From contig MEOG01000089.1 in the NCBI GenBank assembly GCA_001769125.1, positions 62,001 through 126,000 of the forward strand: a stretch of DNA of 64,000 nt, written 5' to 3'. Under the pieces are notes generated by a model. The model was not told the DNA's origin. It searched no databases and saw only the letters and a list, made by a program, of their open reading frames with translations. Source of the stretch: Bacteroidetes bacterium GWF2_35_48 (GTDB taxonomy: Bacteria > Bacteroidota > Bacteroidia > Bacteroidales > GWF2-35-48). This document shows, one piece after another, positions 9,785-18,136 of the stretch (the first letter of the stretch is position 1; each line of letters starts with the position of its first letter). Position numbers and translations under genes: made by a program.

Positions 9785-9850
9785 TGAATCCATTTTATTA
9801 ACTATACTCAATTTTGTATTTATTCGGTTATTCGATAAAAAACTGTTGGT

Positions 9851-9942
9851 GCGTTTAATTTTTACAAAACAAGAAATTCGCAACTCTTCCATATTTCAAT
9901 TTTTATTGCCACAGACCCGCCTGCTACGGGCAGGTCTGTGGC
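9851..9942 (+). repeat. Dispersed repeat D, copy 1, ending in a strong GCCACAGACC hairpin
   Basis: Bases 9851-9915 match the reverse complement of 63731-63795 with about three differences in 65, so this is one element present twice in opposite orientation. It ends in a hairpin, gccacagacc / ggtctgtggc (9908-9917 and 9933-9942), with further pairing inside. It lies about 70 bases beyond the stop codon of the DUF4956 gene, at the end of the seven-gene run, where it could limit transcription. Confidence 0.75.
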
Positions 9943-10013
9943 TATTATATTTTTTCAAATTCGGTTTTAATATCCTTTAAAAATAGTACCCACTAATTAT
10001 GGCGAATTACCAT

Positions 10014-10766
10014 TTATTCTTTATAGTAAACCTTAATAATCGCAGTATCTCGTAAAAAATTTATTTTGGTTATTGTAAATCTTGTGATATTCAAACCTGT
10101 TCTGTTTCTAAGGTCTGCAAGCAGTTCTGCTTTTTTTTCAGGTTTAATAAGTTCTATCTTTTCATAGTTGATAATTTGCGATGATTCCTTGCGAAGCAAA
10201 AAATTTCCGTCAAACAGAAATGTGAAAATGATTATTGTTCCATTAATTAGTGCCAGCTCATGATGTTCCAGTCTTATGGCGCTGACGAGTCCTATGGCTA
10301 TAAAAACAAAAAGATAGGTCATGTCTTTTATAGATATTCCTTCTGTTCTGTATCGAAGCATGGAAAAAATAGCAAATAAGCCAAAGGCAGCCCCCATACT
10401 TATTTTTACTTTATCCAATACAAAAGTCATTAGAAAAATAACAATATTGAATATGATGAATGTAAAAATATAATCATTTTTTTTATGGATTGGATAATAA
10501 ATGGCTCCGATAATTATCATTACTGTAGCAATATTTATCATCAGATTCCAGTAAAAATGCGCATCAAGGTCAATTAGATTTTTTTTCTTTTTCTTTTTAA
10601 GTGTTTTTGCGGCATCATCAGTGGGGGGGATAATTGTTTCCGTGAAACTTTCATCTGTCTGCGTAATCAAAGATTCTGTACCCGTTTCCTGAGCATAGGA
10701 AAATTTAACAGGAGTCAGCAAAGACAAGAAAAAAATTACTAATAAAAATTTATTTATAAGACTCAT
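10014..10766 (-). CDS. DUF4956 family membrane protein
   Basis: The 250-residue protein has an N-terminal leader ending in SYAQ, an acidic/Thr-rich stretch, a KKKKKK basic patch, then four or five closely spaced membrane helices (about 75-180) and a soluble C-terminal domain. The segment MGAAFGLFAIFSMLRYRTEGISIKDMTYLF is the DUF4956 signature as I remember it. Its start overlaps the VTC gene stop by four bases (ATGA), indicating translational coupling. DUF4956 genes are often next to VTC-domain and CotH genes, as here. The signal-peptide extension is unusual compared with the short cytosol-starting forms. Confidence 0.85.
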   Translation of the reverse strand: MSLINKFLLVIFFLSLLTPVKFSYAQETGTESLITQTDESFTETIIPPTDDAAKTLKKKKKKNLIDLDAHFYWNLMINIATVMIIIGAIYYPIHKKNDYIFTFIIFNIVIFLMTFVLDKVKISMGAAFGLFAIFSMLRYRTEGISIKDMTYLFVFIAIGLVSAIRLEHHELALINGTIIIFTFLFDGNFLLRKESSQIINYEKIELIKPEKKAELLADLRNRTGLNITRFTITKINFLRDTAIIKVYYKE

Positions 10767-11509
10767 ATCATAATTTTATTTAATGTGCGTAATTTTGGTT
10801 TAAACCTATTTTTCTTGATATGCTCATAGGTACTCACAATTCCATAGCAATATTTTGAAATAGAAACATCAGCAATTTTTTTTTCCTTCATCACGTTCAG
10901 AAAAGGAGAACTGGCAGATCTTTCCTGTTTAACTTCTGCAATAACAAGCCGTGGATATGCTTTTTCTGTTTTATAATTGTTGTAATGTAAATTCACATCA
11001 ATCGTCAACCTTTCTCCTCCGGCTTTGTTAACGAGAGTTATTCTGGTATAATAAACCCATAGTGCGGGATGCAGTGTTGATGCGATAAGAGGCGATTTTT
11101 CCACAAGTAAATCTTCTGCCCTTCCTGTTATAGTCAATGGAATTTCTTTACGTTTTATTCTGCTTTTTATCGTGCGACCTTTGTTGGTTTTAAACTTCAC
11201 TTCAAAAAAACATTGATTTGAATCCAGATAGGAACGATAGCGGACTTTGTAACGATTGAGCTTCCCGTTGTGATGCACTGTGTACAATCTGAAATCTTCC
11301 GTATCAAAATAAAGAGTTTCGTAGCGGCTGCTTTTAAGTCCATTTATTTCAAGTACTCTGTAATGCTCTTTTACAGCAGCCAGTATAGACGGCAAATGCC
11401 TCACGTTAAAAGTGAATTTTGTGTCCATGCGGTCAAGCAGTTTCACTGAATCCATTTCATCAAGTGTGATTGGGTCGAAAGAGGATAATATGTGTTGTGT
11501 GTTTGTCAA
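10763..11509 (-). CDS. VTC-domain protein (polyphosphate polymerase-like)
   Basis: The 248-residue cytosolic protein begins FDPITLDEMDSVKLLDRMDTKFTF and continues with YETLYFDTEDFRLY, NRYKVRYRSY and FFEVKFKTNKGRT, the beta-strand tunnel motifs of the VTC/CYTH superfamily. The alternating Arg/Lys and Glu residues would bind phosphate and metal inside the tunnel. Family members make or bind polyphosphate from nucleoside triphosphates. The start is TTG at 11509; the next in-frame ATG would cut off the first conserved strand. It overlaps the DUF4956 gene and lies 13 bases after the YD-repeat-like gene. Confidence 0.87.
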   Translation of the reverse strand: MTNTQHILSSFDPITLDEMDSVKLLDRMDTKFTFNVRHLPSILAAVKEHYRVLEINGLKSSRYETLYFDTEDFRLYTVHHNGKLNRYKVRYRSYLDSNQCFFEVKFKTNKGRTIKSRIKRKEIPLTITGRAEDLLVEKSPLIASTLHPALWVYYTRITLVNKAGGERLTIDVNLHYNNYKTEKAYPRLVIAEVKQERSASSPFLNVMKEKKIADVSISKYCYGIVSTYEHIKKNRFKPKLRTLNKIMI

Positions 11510-11522
11510 AGGTTTTCAGATA

Positions 11523-12086
11523 TTAATAAAACTCATACGTGTACTTTTTTACCGATTTTACTGTGCCGTCAGGGTCTGTCGTTACTTTTGTTTCTTTCAG
11601 TTTTTTATTGTTATACGTATAAGTGATTTTCTTTTTCAGCGTACCTGATGCATCATAAACATTTTCTGAAACCACATTCCCATCTGCATTATGGCTGAAA
11701 ATAGTTTTTGAAACAAGTTCATTGTTTTTATATTCCAACTCTTCGGTTTTATCTTTTAATGCATTGTATTTGCAAACTTTTTTTATGTTCTTTTTATCTT
11801 TAGCATCAAAAAGAGTTTCTTCAATTTTATTATCGTACGAATCGTAAACATGCGTTTCCTTTCTTTTTAAAGAACCATCTTTTTTATAATCTTCTTTTAT
11901 AAGTAATTTCCCATCTTTTGAATAAACCGTGTATTGGTCTTTTCTTGTTTTACTGCCTTCTTCGCCTTCACTTGTTACTATTTCTGTAACAGATTTTATA
12001 TTGTGTTTTTTTATGTCTTTTTTCTTCTGTGCAGATGCTTCAGAGATAAAAAATATAAAGATTAAAGAAAGATAAATCAGTTTCAT
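11523..12086 (-). CDS. Secreted YD/RHS-like repeat protein
   Basis: The product has 187 residues with a signal peptide ending EASAQ. The rest is made of short beta-hairpin units of about 20-23 residues: GKLLIKEDYKKDGS, THVYDSYDNKIEETLFD, SHNADGNVVSENVYDASG, KKITYTYNNKK. They resemble YD (RHS-type) or MORN-like repeats, which bind carbohydrate or form a scaffold. It is Lys-rich throughout. It lies 3 bases after the small lipoprotein gene and 13 before the VTC gene, so it belongs to the operon. No catalytic motif is seen; its role there is unknown. Confidence 0.7.
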   Translation of the reverse strand: MKLIYLSLIFIFFISEASAQKKKDIKKHNIKSVTEIVTSEGEEGSKTRKDQYTVYSKDGKLLIKEDYKKDGSLKRKETHVYDSYDNKIEETLFDAKDKKNIKKVCKYNALKDKTEELEYKNNELVSKTIFSHNADGNVVSENVYDASGTLKKKITYTYNNKKLKETKVTTDPDGTVKSVKKYTYEFY

Positions 12087-12089
12087 GGT

Positions 12090-12488
12090 TTAATCAATTA
12101 TAATAATTTCCGGCACTTCTAATTCCTGTTTATTTTTAGTGATTTCTATGGTTTTTATTATTGGAATCAGCGCGTTTGTTTGCGATGTTGAATCTTTAGA
12201 ATATGCAAAAATATGATACGTTCCCGGTTGCAGATATTTGAATTCATAAGAGCCATCGTAGCTTGTACGCACATCATCACTTACGCCACGCGCATCTCCG
12301 TAAATTATGTAAACACGGACTTCCTGCGCGTAGAACTCATCCTGTAAAACTGTAAAAGTAGTATTGTAATCGCGTACTTTTACTTTTCCATATAAAGCGG
12401 AGCTTCCTCCTTTTCCTGCTTCTTTTTTACAGGATAGCAACAACAATGATGTTGTTGCTATTATTAACAAAAATAAACGTCTGTACAT
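12090..12488 (-). CDS. Small lipoprotein with carboxypeptidase-regulatory-like fold
   Basis: This is a 132-residue lipoprotein. The leader ends in LLLLSCKKE, a good lipobox with the cysteine at about residue 20. The mature part begins YGKVKVRDYN and has RTSYDGSYEFKYLQPGTYHIFAYSKDS, the transthyretin-like beta-sandwich pattern of carboxypeptidase-regulatory-like domains. Such domains usually act as adhesion or structural modules. It is the fourth gene of the seven-gene minus-strand run, 3 bases before the next gene. Confidence 0.75.
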   Translation of the reverse strand: MYRRLFLLIIATTSLLLLSCKKEAGKGGSSALYGKVKVRDYNTTFTVLQDEFYAQEVRVYIIYGDARGVSDDVRTSYDGSYEFKYLQPGTYHIFAYSKDSTSQTNALIPIIKTIEITKNKQELEVPEIIIID

Positions 12489-12507
12489 TGTGTTTGAATT
12501 TATATGT

Positions 12508-12552
12508 GTATGGTATGTAACATCGCTCCATGGAGCGATGCTACTACCATAC
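12508..12552. repeat. Palindromic repeat A, copy 1 (core CATCGCTCCATGGAGCGATG)
   Basis: A perfect 20-bp palindrome (12521-12540) is flanked by the inverted pair gtatggta / taccatac. The right arm overlaps the last codons and stop of the propeller gene. It shares the core CGCTCCATGGAGCG with copies at 20281-20330 and (one change) 18049-18076, while the outer stem differs but still pairs. Confidence 0.85.
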
Positions 12553-13785
12553 CAATATCATTTTTACCTCATCTTCTGTTTTTACAAAATACATCCCTGC
12601 ATCCCAATTTCGCGTATCAATAGTTAAACGTCCTGTATAATTCCCGGAATAAATAATTTTTCCAAGAGAATTGAAAACCTCAACATTCTTTATGGTATTA
12701 TTACTTGTTTTCAAATTTATAAAATCGTTTGCAGGGTTCGGAAATACAGAAATTAAATCAGAAATAATTTCTTCTGTAATACCTGTATATAAATTCACTT
12801 TTGAAACTCCGTTTCCTGTTGCCACCCACGCGTTTCCAGTATTATCAATTGCCATTCGTATTATTTGTTTGTCTACAAGACCTTCTGGAACAGAATAGGA
12901 AGTAAATGTCTGCTGGTTAATGCTTGTAATTCCCCCTTCCTGATTGTAATCTGCATACATTCCTACCCACACAACATTATCAACAGGATTTACCTCAACA
13001 TCGCGAACAAATTCTATATACAACCCGTCAATAAGTCTGTAATTTGCCACCCAGTTGTTATTATTGTCAAGCTTCGTCAGCGCATAAGGAAATGTTCCTA
13101 CCCATTTATTATTATCGTCATCAATCGCAATGGCTGTAATATAATCACTTGGTAAGCTATCCATGTTTGCCTGATTTATAACCGTAAAGGAAGTCCCATT
13201 ATAAATAACAATTCCCATATCTGTTGAAAACCATTTGTTATCCTGCTCATCAATAAAAATTGAATTTATCGAAGCACTGTTGATTGATACATTACCGGGC
13301 AGACCATCAGCATAGGTGTAGGTCGTCCAGCTTGTACCATTAAGTTTTGTTACACCTGAACCATAAGTCCCAAACCAGATATTTCCGGCATCATCTCCTG
13401 CAATAGCATACACGCCATCATTCGCAAGTCCATCACTTGTTGTAAAGGTTGTCCAGATTGAGCCATTGAACTTGCTTACACCATATCCATCTGTGCCAAT
13501 CCAGATGTTATTGTCTTTATCAACCGCTATACAGGTAATATAATTATCGGCAAGACCTGTTGAATTGCTCGTATTAAAAACAGTCCAGGTATTTTCATCA
13601 AACCTTGCAACACCCGCTGCTGTGGCAAACCATTTGTTGTTTTGCGCATCTACAGCAATATCATTAACAAAATTATCGGGCAAGCCGTTTGATGTTGATT
13701 CTGCAGTAAAATTGTTGAAGGTTACCTGCGCATGAGCAAATCCGACCGTTATAGCGCACATTAAAATAGTAATTATTTTTTTCAT
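12544..13785 (-). CDS. T9SS-secreted two-component-regulator-type propeller protein
   Basis: This 413-residue protein has a signal peptide ending FAHAQ and about seven propeller blades (residues 25-330). The blades have the pattern AVDAQNNKWFATAAGVARFDENTW and DKDNNIWIGTDGYGVSKFNGS, the Reg_prop repeat seen in periplasmic sensors. No kinase or membrane helix follows. Instead the C-terminus (about 335-413) is a T9SS type A sorting domain with SVFPNPANDFINL and ending KMILVW, so it is exported and anchored at the surface. Its last codons lie within palindrome A. It is 8 bases after the sulfotransferase-like gene, in the same operon. Confidence 0.87.
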   Translation of the reverse strand: MKKIITILMCAITVGFAHAQVTFNNFTAESTSNGLPDNFVNDIAVDAQNNKWFATAAGVARFDENTWTVFNTSNSTGLADNYITCIAVDKDNNIWIGTDGYGVSKFNGSIWTTFTTSDGLANDGVYAIAGDDAGNIWFGTYGSGVTKLNGTSWTTYTYADGLPGNVSINSASINSIFIDEQDNKWFSTDMGIVIYNGTSFTVINQANMDSLPSDYITAIAIDDDNNKWVGTFPYALTKLDNNNNWVANYRLIDGLYIEFVRDVEVNPVDNVVWVGMYADYNQEGGITSINQQTFTSYSVPEGLVDKQIIRMAIDNTGNAWVATGNGVSKVNLYTGITEEIISDLISVFPNPANDFINLKTSNNTIKNVEVFNSLGKIIYSGNYTGRLTIDTRNWDAGMYFVKTEDEVKMILVW

Positions 13786-13792
13786 GATGAAT

Positions 13793-15535
13793 TTATTTTA
13801 AAATGATTATTTTATGAAATTCTTTGCTGTTATCTTTCATATAAAAAAATAAAGCATACATTCCGTTTTTCATGTCTTGTACATTTATTTCATATATGTT
13901 CGAGTCTCTTAAAAGCTCTTTCCCACATGCATCCACTAATGTAACATAATTTACTTTTTCCCATACATTTGCTCCTGTGATTTGAATTTTTTCACGTACA
14001 GGATTTGGAAAAACAGTAACACGATTTTCAGAATTTGTAACACTTTTTACGCTTGTTGCATTTACATTGATTGTTACAGATGCAGTAGCAGAACAACCCA
14101 CGTTTGTGTCTGTTATTGTAACGGTATACGTACTTGTCTGAACCGGATTGACAATAGGATTTTGCTGACTGGAATTATATCCGTCTGTACCGCTCCAAGC
14201 ATAACTGTACGATGGATTTGTTTCAGATACTGATAATGCCGAAGAATTCAGATTAACAGTATTTCCCGGTTCAATATTCTGCGCAGAAGCATTTGCAGAA
14301 ACAACAGGTCCCCGTATCTGGCATTTTGTAAATCGGTATGCATGCGATGATTTTGCATTTGTTTTGGTCCATAAAATAGTTCCGGCAGAATTAACTTCAT
14401 AAATATTTGCCTGAAAATTATTAACCAGCATATTTCCGTTTGGTAATTGTTGTGAATTTCCTTCGTTTGTTGCCGTAAAAACAGCATTGTACTGGTAAGC
14501 TGATGTTGAAGGAGTGTAGGCTGTTCCGGAAGTATGAAGATAATTATATCCATTATAAGGAGGACCCCAGATATTTATTGCCGTTTTTCCACCCGTTCCC
14601 CCCTGATTATTATAAGCAGAAAGAAAATTCGGATACGTGGGATGATCGGAACATACCCAATGCGCATCATGAACTGTCGTGAAAATTTTAGTTCCGCTTG
14701 CGCTATATGCTGCCGGATTTCCCCAACGATACAAAAAGTCACCACCTTTTCCAGAATTTCCTCCGGTGTGTCCAGCGGCTTCTTCTGTAGTTGTACTGTG
14801 ATCTATTACATAAACTTCATTCATGTAATGAATACTTATAGCTATCTGATCAAGTGCTGCATTATAATCGAGTCCGTTCATGTGCCAACGATCAGGAAGC
14901 TGCCCTGAGCCTGTATAATTAATATTCAACAACTGCGGATTATCAACAATGGAAGCAACATAATTATCTTTCGATGCATTATAATTCTGGCACAAATGAT
15001 CCCACAAATGCCATTCCCAAACAATTTCACCTGTAGTGGCTCCGGTAGGTTTTACTTCAATAATTTTTTCTGACCAGAATGTAGCAGCAGTAGAAGAACC
15101 CGCCTGAGTAGCCTGAGTTGAAGATTTTACATCATACGAAATAAACAAAACATTTCCATTAGGCATGGGACAAATATCATGATGCATTTGTGTTGTTGTG
15201 GAAGAATATTGATACGACCATGCAACAGTACCATCCCATGTAACTTTCTGAATTTTTCCGGTAGTGCCTCCCTGCCCTGGCGCACCAGAAGCTTTATAAG
15301 AAGTTGTTCTGACAAGAGTGTCGCCCGGAATCAGATACGTTGAATAGGTGTTTTTGGCAGTAGAAGGGAATGTCCAGTCATGAAATGCTACAGGACTATC
15401 TGCTGTATCTATCAGGTATGCCTTAACGCCGTCTTTTGGTGCATAAAGCGTGTAGAGCCCCCATTGCTGAGAATACAAACTCATTGAAAAAAATAAAAAG
15501 GATAACACGGCTGAAAAATAAATTACTTTTCTCAT
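13793..15535 (-). CDS. Aryl-sulfate sulfotransferase-like T9SS-secreted protein
   Basis: The 580-residue product has a signal peptide ending SLYSQQ. The catalytic-looking region (about 60-400) has HHDICPMPNGNVLFISYD, DRWHMNGLDYNAALDQIAISIHYMNEVYVIDHS, GDFLYRWGNPAAY and VHDAHWV. These are hallmarks of the ASST six-bladed propeller, whose conserved histidines carry the sulfate intermediate. It would transfer sulfate between phenolic compounds, although a non-catalytic role is possible. A PKD/Ig-like module (about 410-490) and a T9SS type A sorting domain (from VTVFPNPVREKIQI) follow. It is 12 bases after the CotH gene. Confidence 0.85.
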   Translation of the reverse strand: MRKVIYFSAVLSFLFFSMSLYSQQWGLYTLYAPKDGVKAYLIDTADSPVAFHDWTFPSTAKNTYSTYLIPGDTLVRTTSYKASGAPGQGGTTGKIQKVTWDGTVAWSYQYSSTTTQMHHDICPMPNGNVLFISYDVKSSTQATQAGSSTAATFWSEKIIEVKPTGATTGEIVWEWHLWDHLCQNYNASKDNYVASIVDNPQLLNINYTGSGQLPDRWHMNGLDYNAALDQIAISIHYMNEVYVIDHSTTTEEAAGHTGGNSGKGGDFLYRWGNPAAYSASGTKIFTTVHDAHWVCSDHPTYPNFLSAYNNQGGTGGKTAINIWGPPYNGYNYLHTSGTAYTPSTSAYQYNAVFTATNEGNSQQLPNGNMLVNNFQANIYEVNSAGTILWTKTNAKSSHAYRFTKCQIRGPVVSANASAQNIEPGNTVNLNSSALSVSETNPSYSYAWSGTDGYNSSQQNPIVNPVQTSTYTVTITDTNVGCSATASVTINVNATSVKSVTNSENRVTVFPNPVREKIQITGANVWEKVNYVTLVDACGKELLRDSNIYEINVQDMKNGMYALFFYMKDNSKEFHKIIILK

Positions 15536-15547
15536 AAAAATTTCAGA

Positions 15548-17821
15548 TTATTGAATTATACATTTTTTATTCTTTATTTTATCGGGATATATCACTTTTA
15601 TGAAATACACTCCCTGTGTCAGATGCCTTATATCTATTTCTTTTAAAATTACGGTACTGGCATTTTCCTGTTGAGAGAATACGGAATATGCAAGTGTTTC
15701 ACCTTGAACAGATATTAACTCAAATGATTCGGGAATTTTTGAAGCAGCAAATGTAATGAATAATTTATCATGTGCAGGGTTCGGGAAGATTTCAAACTCT
15801 GAAGTGAGTGATGGAATATTTCCTGTAAGATTATACTTTGCAGGACTTGGTTCCATATACACAAATGCGCCCGTACCATTCGGATAGCGACCTATGGACA
15901 TTGCATCAAGGGAGTGCGCAACCGGAAGTTCATCAATTATCAAATCATTGCTGTATGACAAATAAAGAGAGCTGATTTCTGATAAAAATAAATCCGAAAA
16001 GATTGTTTTATTTATCAAAAAATAATTGAAACCTTCAATACTTGTGTCTGGTAAAGCCCACTTTAAACGATTTGTTTTATCGTCTGAAAGAAAAAGATTT
16101 TTCAGATTGAGTTTTTCCGGACTTGTGTTGTACAATTCAATCCAGTTGTTTTCTGCAAGGAAATCAGAGTGGAAAAGCTCATTAATATTGATTGTTCCGG
16201 GTGTTACTTTCTGAAAAATCGTGTGAAATTCGTATTCGGCTCTTTCAGGAGAAAATATTCCGGCACTGTCATTTTCTGCCCAGATAAAATATTGTATCGT
16301 ATTTTTTTCAGGAAAGATTGATGCCCCGAAAATACTGTCACCGGCAAGTTCATCGTTATGATTGCCATCATCAAACATCTGAACCTTTTGAAATAAATCA
16401 TATTTTGAAAAACGGTAGAAAATAACTACGCTGTCTGCGTCCGAAATTTTTGTGGTAATATAAGTTTGCTGATTTTTTTCAGGAAAAGAAGGATACGATT
16501 GCAATTGAGAAATAACCGGAGAACCGCAAAAACCGGGAACAGTTTCAAGATATCCGAGCCGTCCGTTTTCATCCATCAAATTTTTTATTCCGGGATAACC
16601 CGAAGAAATCGTTGCAGGCGATGCAGCAGGTCGTACCGTAGAATCAATATTATTTATAAAATCTGCATGAGAATAAAATTTATTCGTATCATTCAAAACA
16701 TACGGTTCAAGAATGTTCTGAAGACTTTTACCAAGCTCAAAGTATTCACTATTCCTGATGTTTTCATTCATAATGGTACGTATGTGCGCCATGAACATTT
16801 TACGGTATGTACTGTTTACTATCAAATTTTTTATCAACGGGCGCGGAGGAAATGTAGGAGATGAAAAAGTTACAAACTTTAGCGGGTTCAGCTTCTTCAT
16901 GTTTTCAATGTTTATGGTATTGACGGATGTCCCATCAGTATACCTGAAACTTCCGAAAGACATATTCATATCCCACGGAATGGTATTGTAGCGACCGTGT
17001 TCATCCATATACAGATAATAATTTTGCGCATAGCCGATATAACTGTCGAGATTCAGTATTGAATAATTCAGCGCGTGCATCCACAGGGCACGATCTACAT
17101 TCAAAACATTTTCTATATTATCAGAATTATTATTCAATATTTGTATAAAATTCACAAGACTTAACCAGCCTGTGTCAGACTCCATTTTGTAAAAAGGCTG
17201 GTATGCTGTGGTATCTGTTCCCGGAGCACTGCCCAGATTGGAATTGGGTGCTAGTGGACTTTCAACAAAATTTTCAGGAGCTCCTTTAAAAAACGGATTT
17301 GATTTAGAGCCGAAATGTTTCTTTACAAAAGCTTTATCAATAGCCTCCACACAACTGTACAAGCCGATTAATGTATCATTAACATAAACATTAGCAAAAC
17401 CAGATTTTGGAACAGGCATGTATTTTCCCGCGATATGATAAGCTATTGCTTCGCGTACAAAAGAAGGGTCGTGAATAACATTGCTGAGTTTTATTTTTTT
17501 ATATCCTCCGTAGTTCTGATCTTCAAAACAATAATCAAGATCAATATTGAAAGGATTTTTTGAAAAAAGAGAATTATGAGAACTGTTTCCTTTATATCTT
17601 ATACCTGCTTTTTTTAATAATTTTTCATTAATAATAATATCTCCGATTAAGCGTCCGTCTTCGCCAACATGCTCGTATAAGCTATCTAAAATATAGTCCC
17701 AATTGCGTTCTTTAAATGTAATCCTTATATTATGAACACTTGTCGCATTATAAAAATCATCCTGTGCAAAAAGAGCGAAACTCATCAGAAAAAAGAAAAA
17801 CAATGAGAATAAAAAGTTCAT
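15548..17821 (-). CDS. CotH-kinase-like T9SS-secreted protein
   Basis: This 757-residue secreted protein starts with a signal peptide ending ALFAQ. Residues 25-400 match the CotH kinase-like domain: AGIRYKGNSSHNS, YKKIKLSNVIHDPSFVREAIAYHI, GLYSCVEAIDKAFVKKHF and YNTIPWDMNMSFG, where the Asp of WDMN is the predicted metal-binding residue. CotH of spore-formers phosphorylates other surface proteins using ATP. A lamin-tail-like domain (about 540-620, NINELFHSDFLAENNWIELYN) and a T9SS type A domain (FEIFPNPAHDKLFI) follow. It is the first gene of the seven-gene minus-strand run. Confidence 0.9.
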   Translation of the reverse strand: MNFLFSLFFFFLMSFALFAQDDFYNATSVHNIRITFKERNWDYILDSLYEHVGEDGRLIGDIIINEKLLKKAGIRYKGNSSHNSLFSKNPFNIDLDYCFEDQNYGGYKKIKLSNVIHDPSFVREAIAYHIAGKYMPVPKSGFANVYVNDTLIGLYSCVEAIDKAFVKKHFGSKSNPFFKGAPENFVESPLAPNSNLGSAPGTDTTAYQPFYKMESDTGWLSLVNFIQILNNNSDNIENVLNVDRALWMHALNYSILNLDSYIGYAQNYYLYMDEHGRYNTIPWDMNMSFGSFRYTDGTSVNTINIENMKKLNPLKFVTFSSPTFPPRPLIKNLIVNSTYRKMFMAHIRTIMNENIRNSEYFELGKSLQNILEPYVLNDTNKFYSHADFINNIDSTVRPAASPATISSGYPGIKNLMDENGRLGYLETVPGFCGSPVISQLQSYPSFPEKNQQTYITTKISDADSVVIFYRFSKYDLFQKVQMFDDGNHNDELAGDSIFGASIFPEKNTIQYFIWAENDSAGIFSPERAEYEFHTIFQKVTPGTININELFHSDFLAENNWIELYNTSPEKLNLKNLFLSDDKTNRLKWALPDTSIEGFNYFLINKTIFSDLFLSEISSLYLSYSNDLIIDELPVAHSLDAMSIGRYPNGTGAFVYMEPSPAKYNLTGNIPSLTSEFEIFPNPAHDKLFITFAASKIPESFELISVQGETLAYSVFSQQENASTVILKEIDIRHLTQGVYFIKVIYPDKIKNKKCIIQ

Positions 17822-17857
17822 TTTAATTATTGTTTTAAGAAACCGATTTTAATAAGA

Positions 17858-17865
17858 CAAAACTA
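17858..17865 (-). promoter_or_regulatory. Possible Bacteroidota -7 element for the CotH operon
   Basis: The minus strand reads TAGTTTTG, fitting TAnnTTTG, 37 bases before the CotH start codon. No TTG was found at the expected 19-base distance (the nearest is 11 bases away), so this is only half a promoter. Confidence 0.3.
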
Positions 17866-17993
17866 CATCGTTTTAACAAAGTGATTGTTATAGAATTTGG
17901 TGTAAAGTTTATATTTTAGTAATGTTAGCTTAAAAATCTCTTAACATAAGACTTTAAAAACGCATGAAAAGCTGCATTTACAAGCATTTCAGG

Positions 17994-18023
17994 TTGTTCA
18001 AAATTTTTTTAGATATATGTTTG
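17994..18023 (+). promoter_or_regulatory. Predicted Bacteroidota-type promoter for the PHP gene
   Basis: TTG at 17994-17996, 19 bases, then TATGTTTG at 18016-18023 fits the Bacteroidota sigma consensus TTG-N19-TAnnTTTG. Transcription would start close to 18030, at the foot of the palindrome at 18028-18100. The rest of the 315-bp gap holds nothing else I can name. Confidence 0.5.
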
Positions 18024-18027
18024 TTTT

Positions 18028-18100
18028 TTACCGATGATGTTGGTAAATGTAGGTACGTTCCATGGAGCGTACCTACAATACCGATATCAATCATCGGTAA
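18028..18100. repeat. Palindromic repeat A, copy 2, in the PHP gene leader
   Basis: The inner 28-bp palindrome gtaggtacgttccatggagcgtacctac (18049-18076) has one non-Watson-Crick pair that would be a G-U in RNA. The outer arms ttaccgatgat (18028-18038) and atcatcggtaa (18090-18100) are perfect complements. It would fold as a long hairpin at the 5' end of the mRNA, about 36 bases before the start codon. Confidence 0.8.
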
Positions 18101-18136
18101 AATCCATTAAAATATTATTTTTGTAAAAAAAACAAC

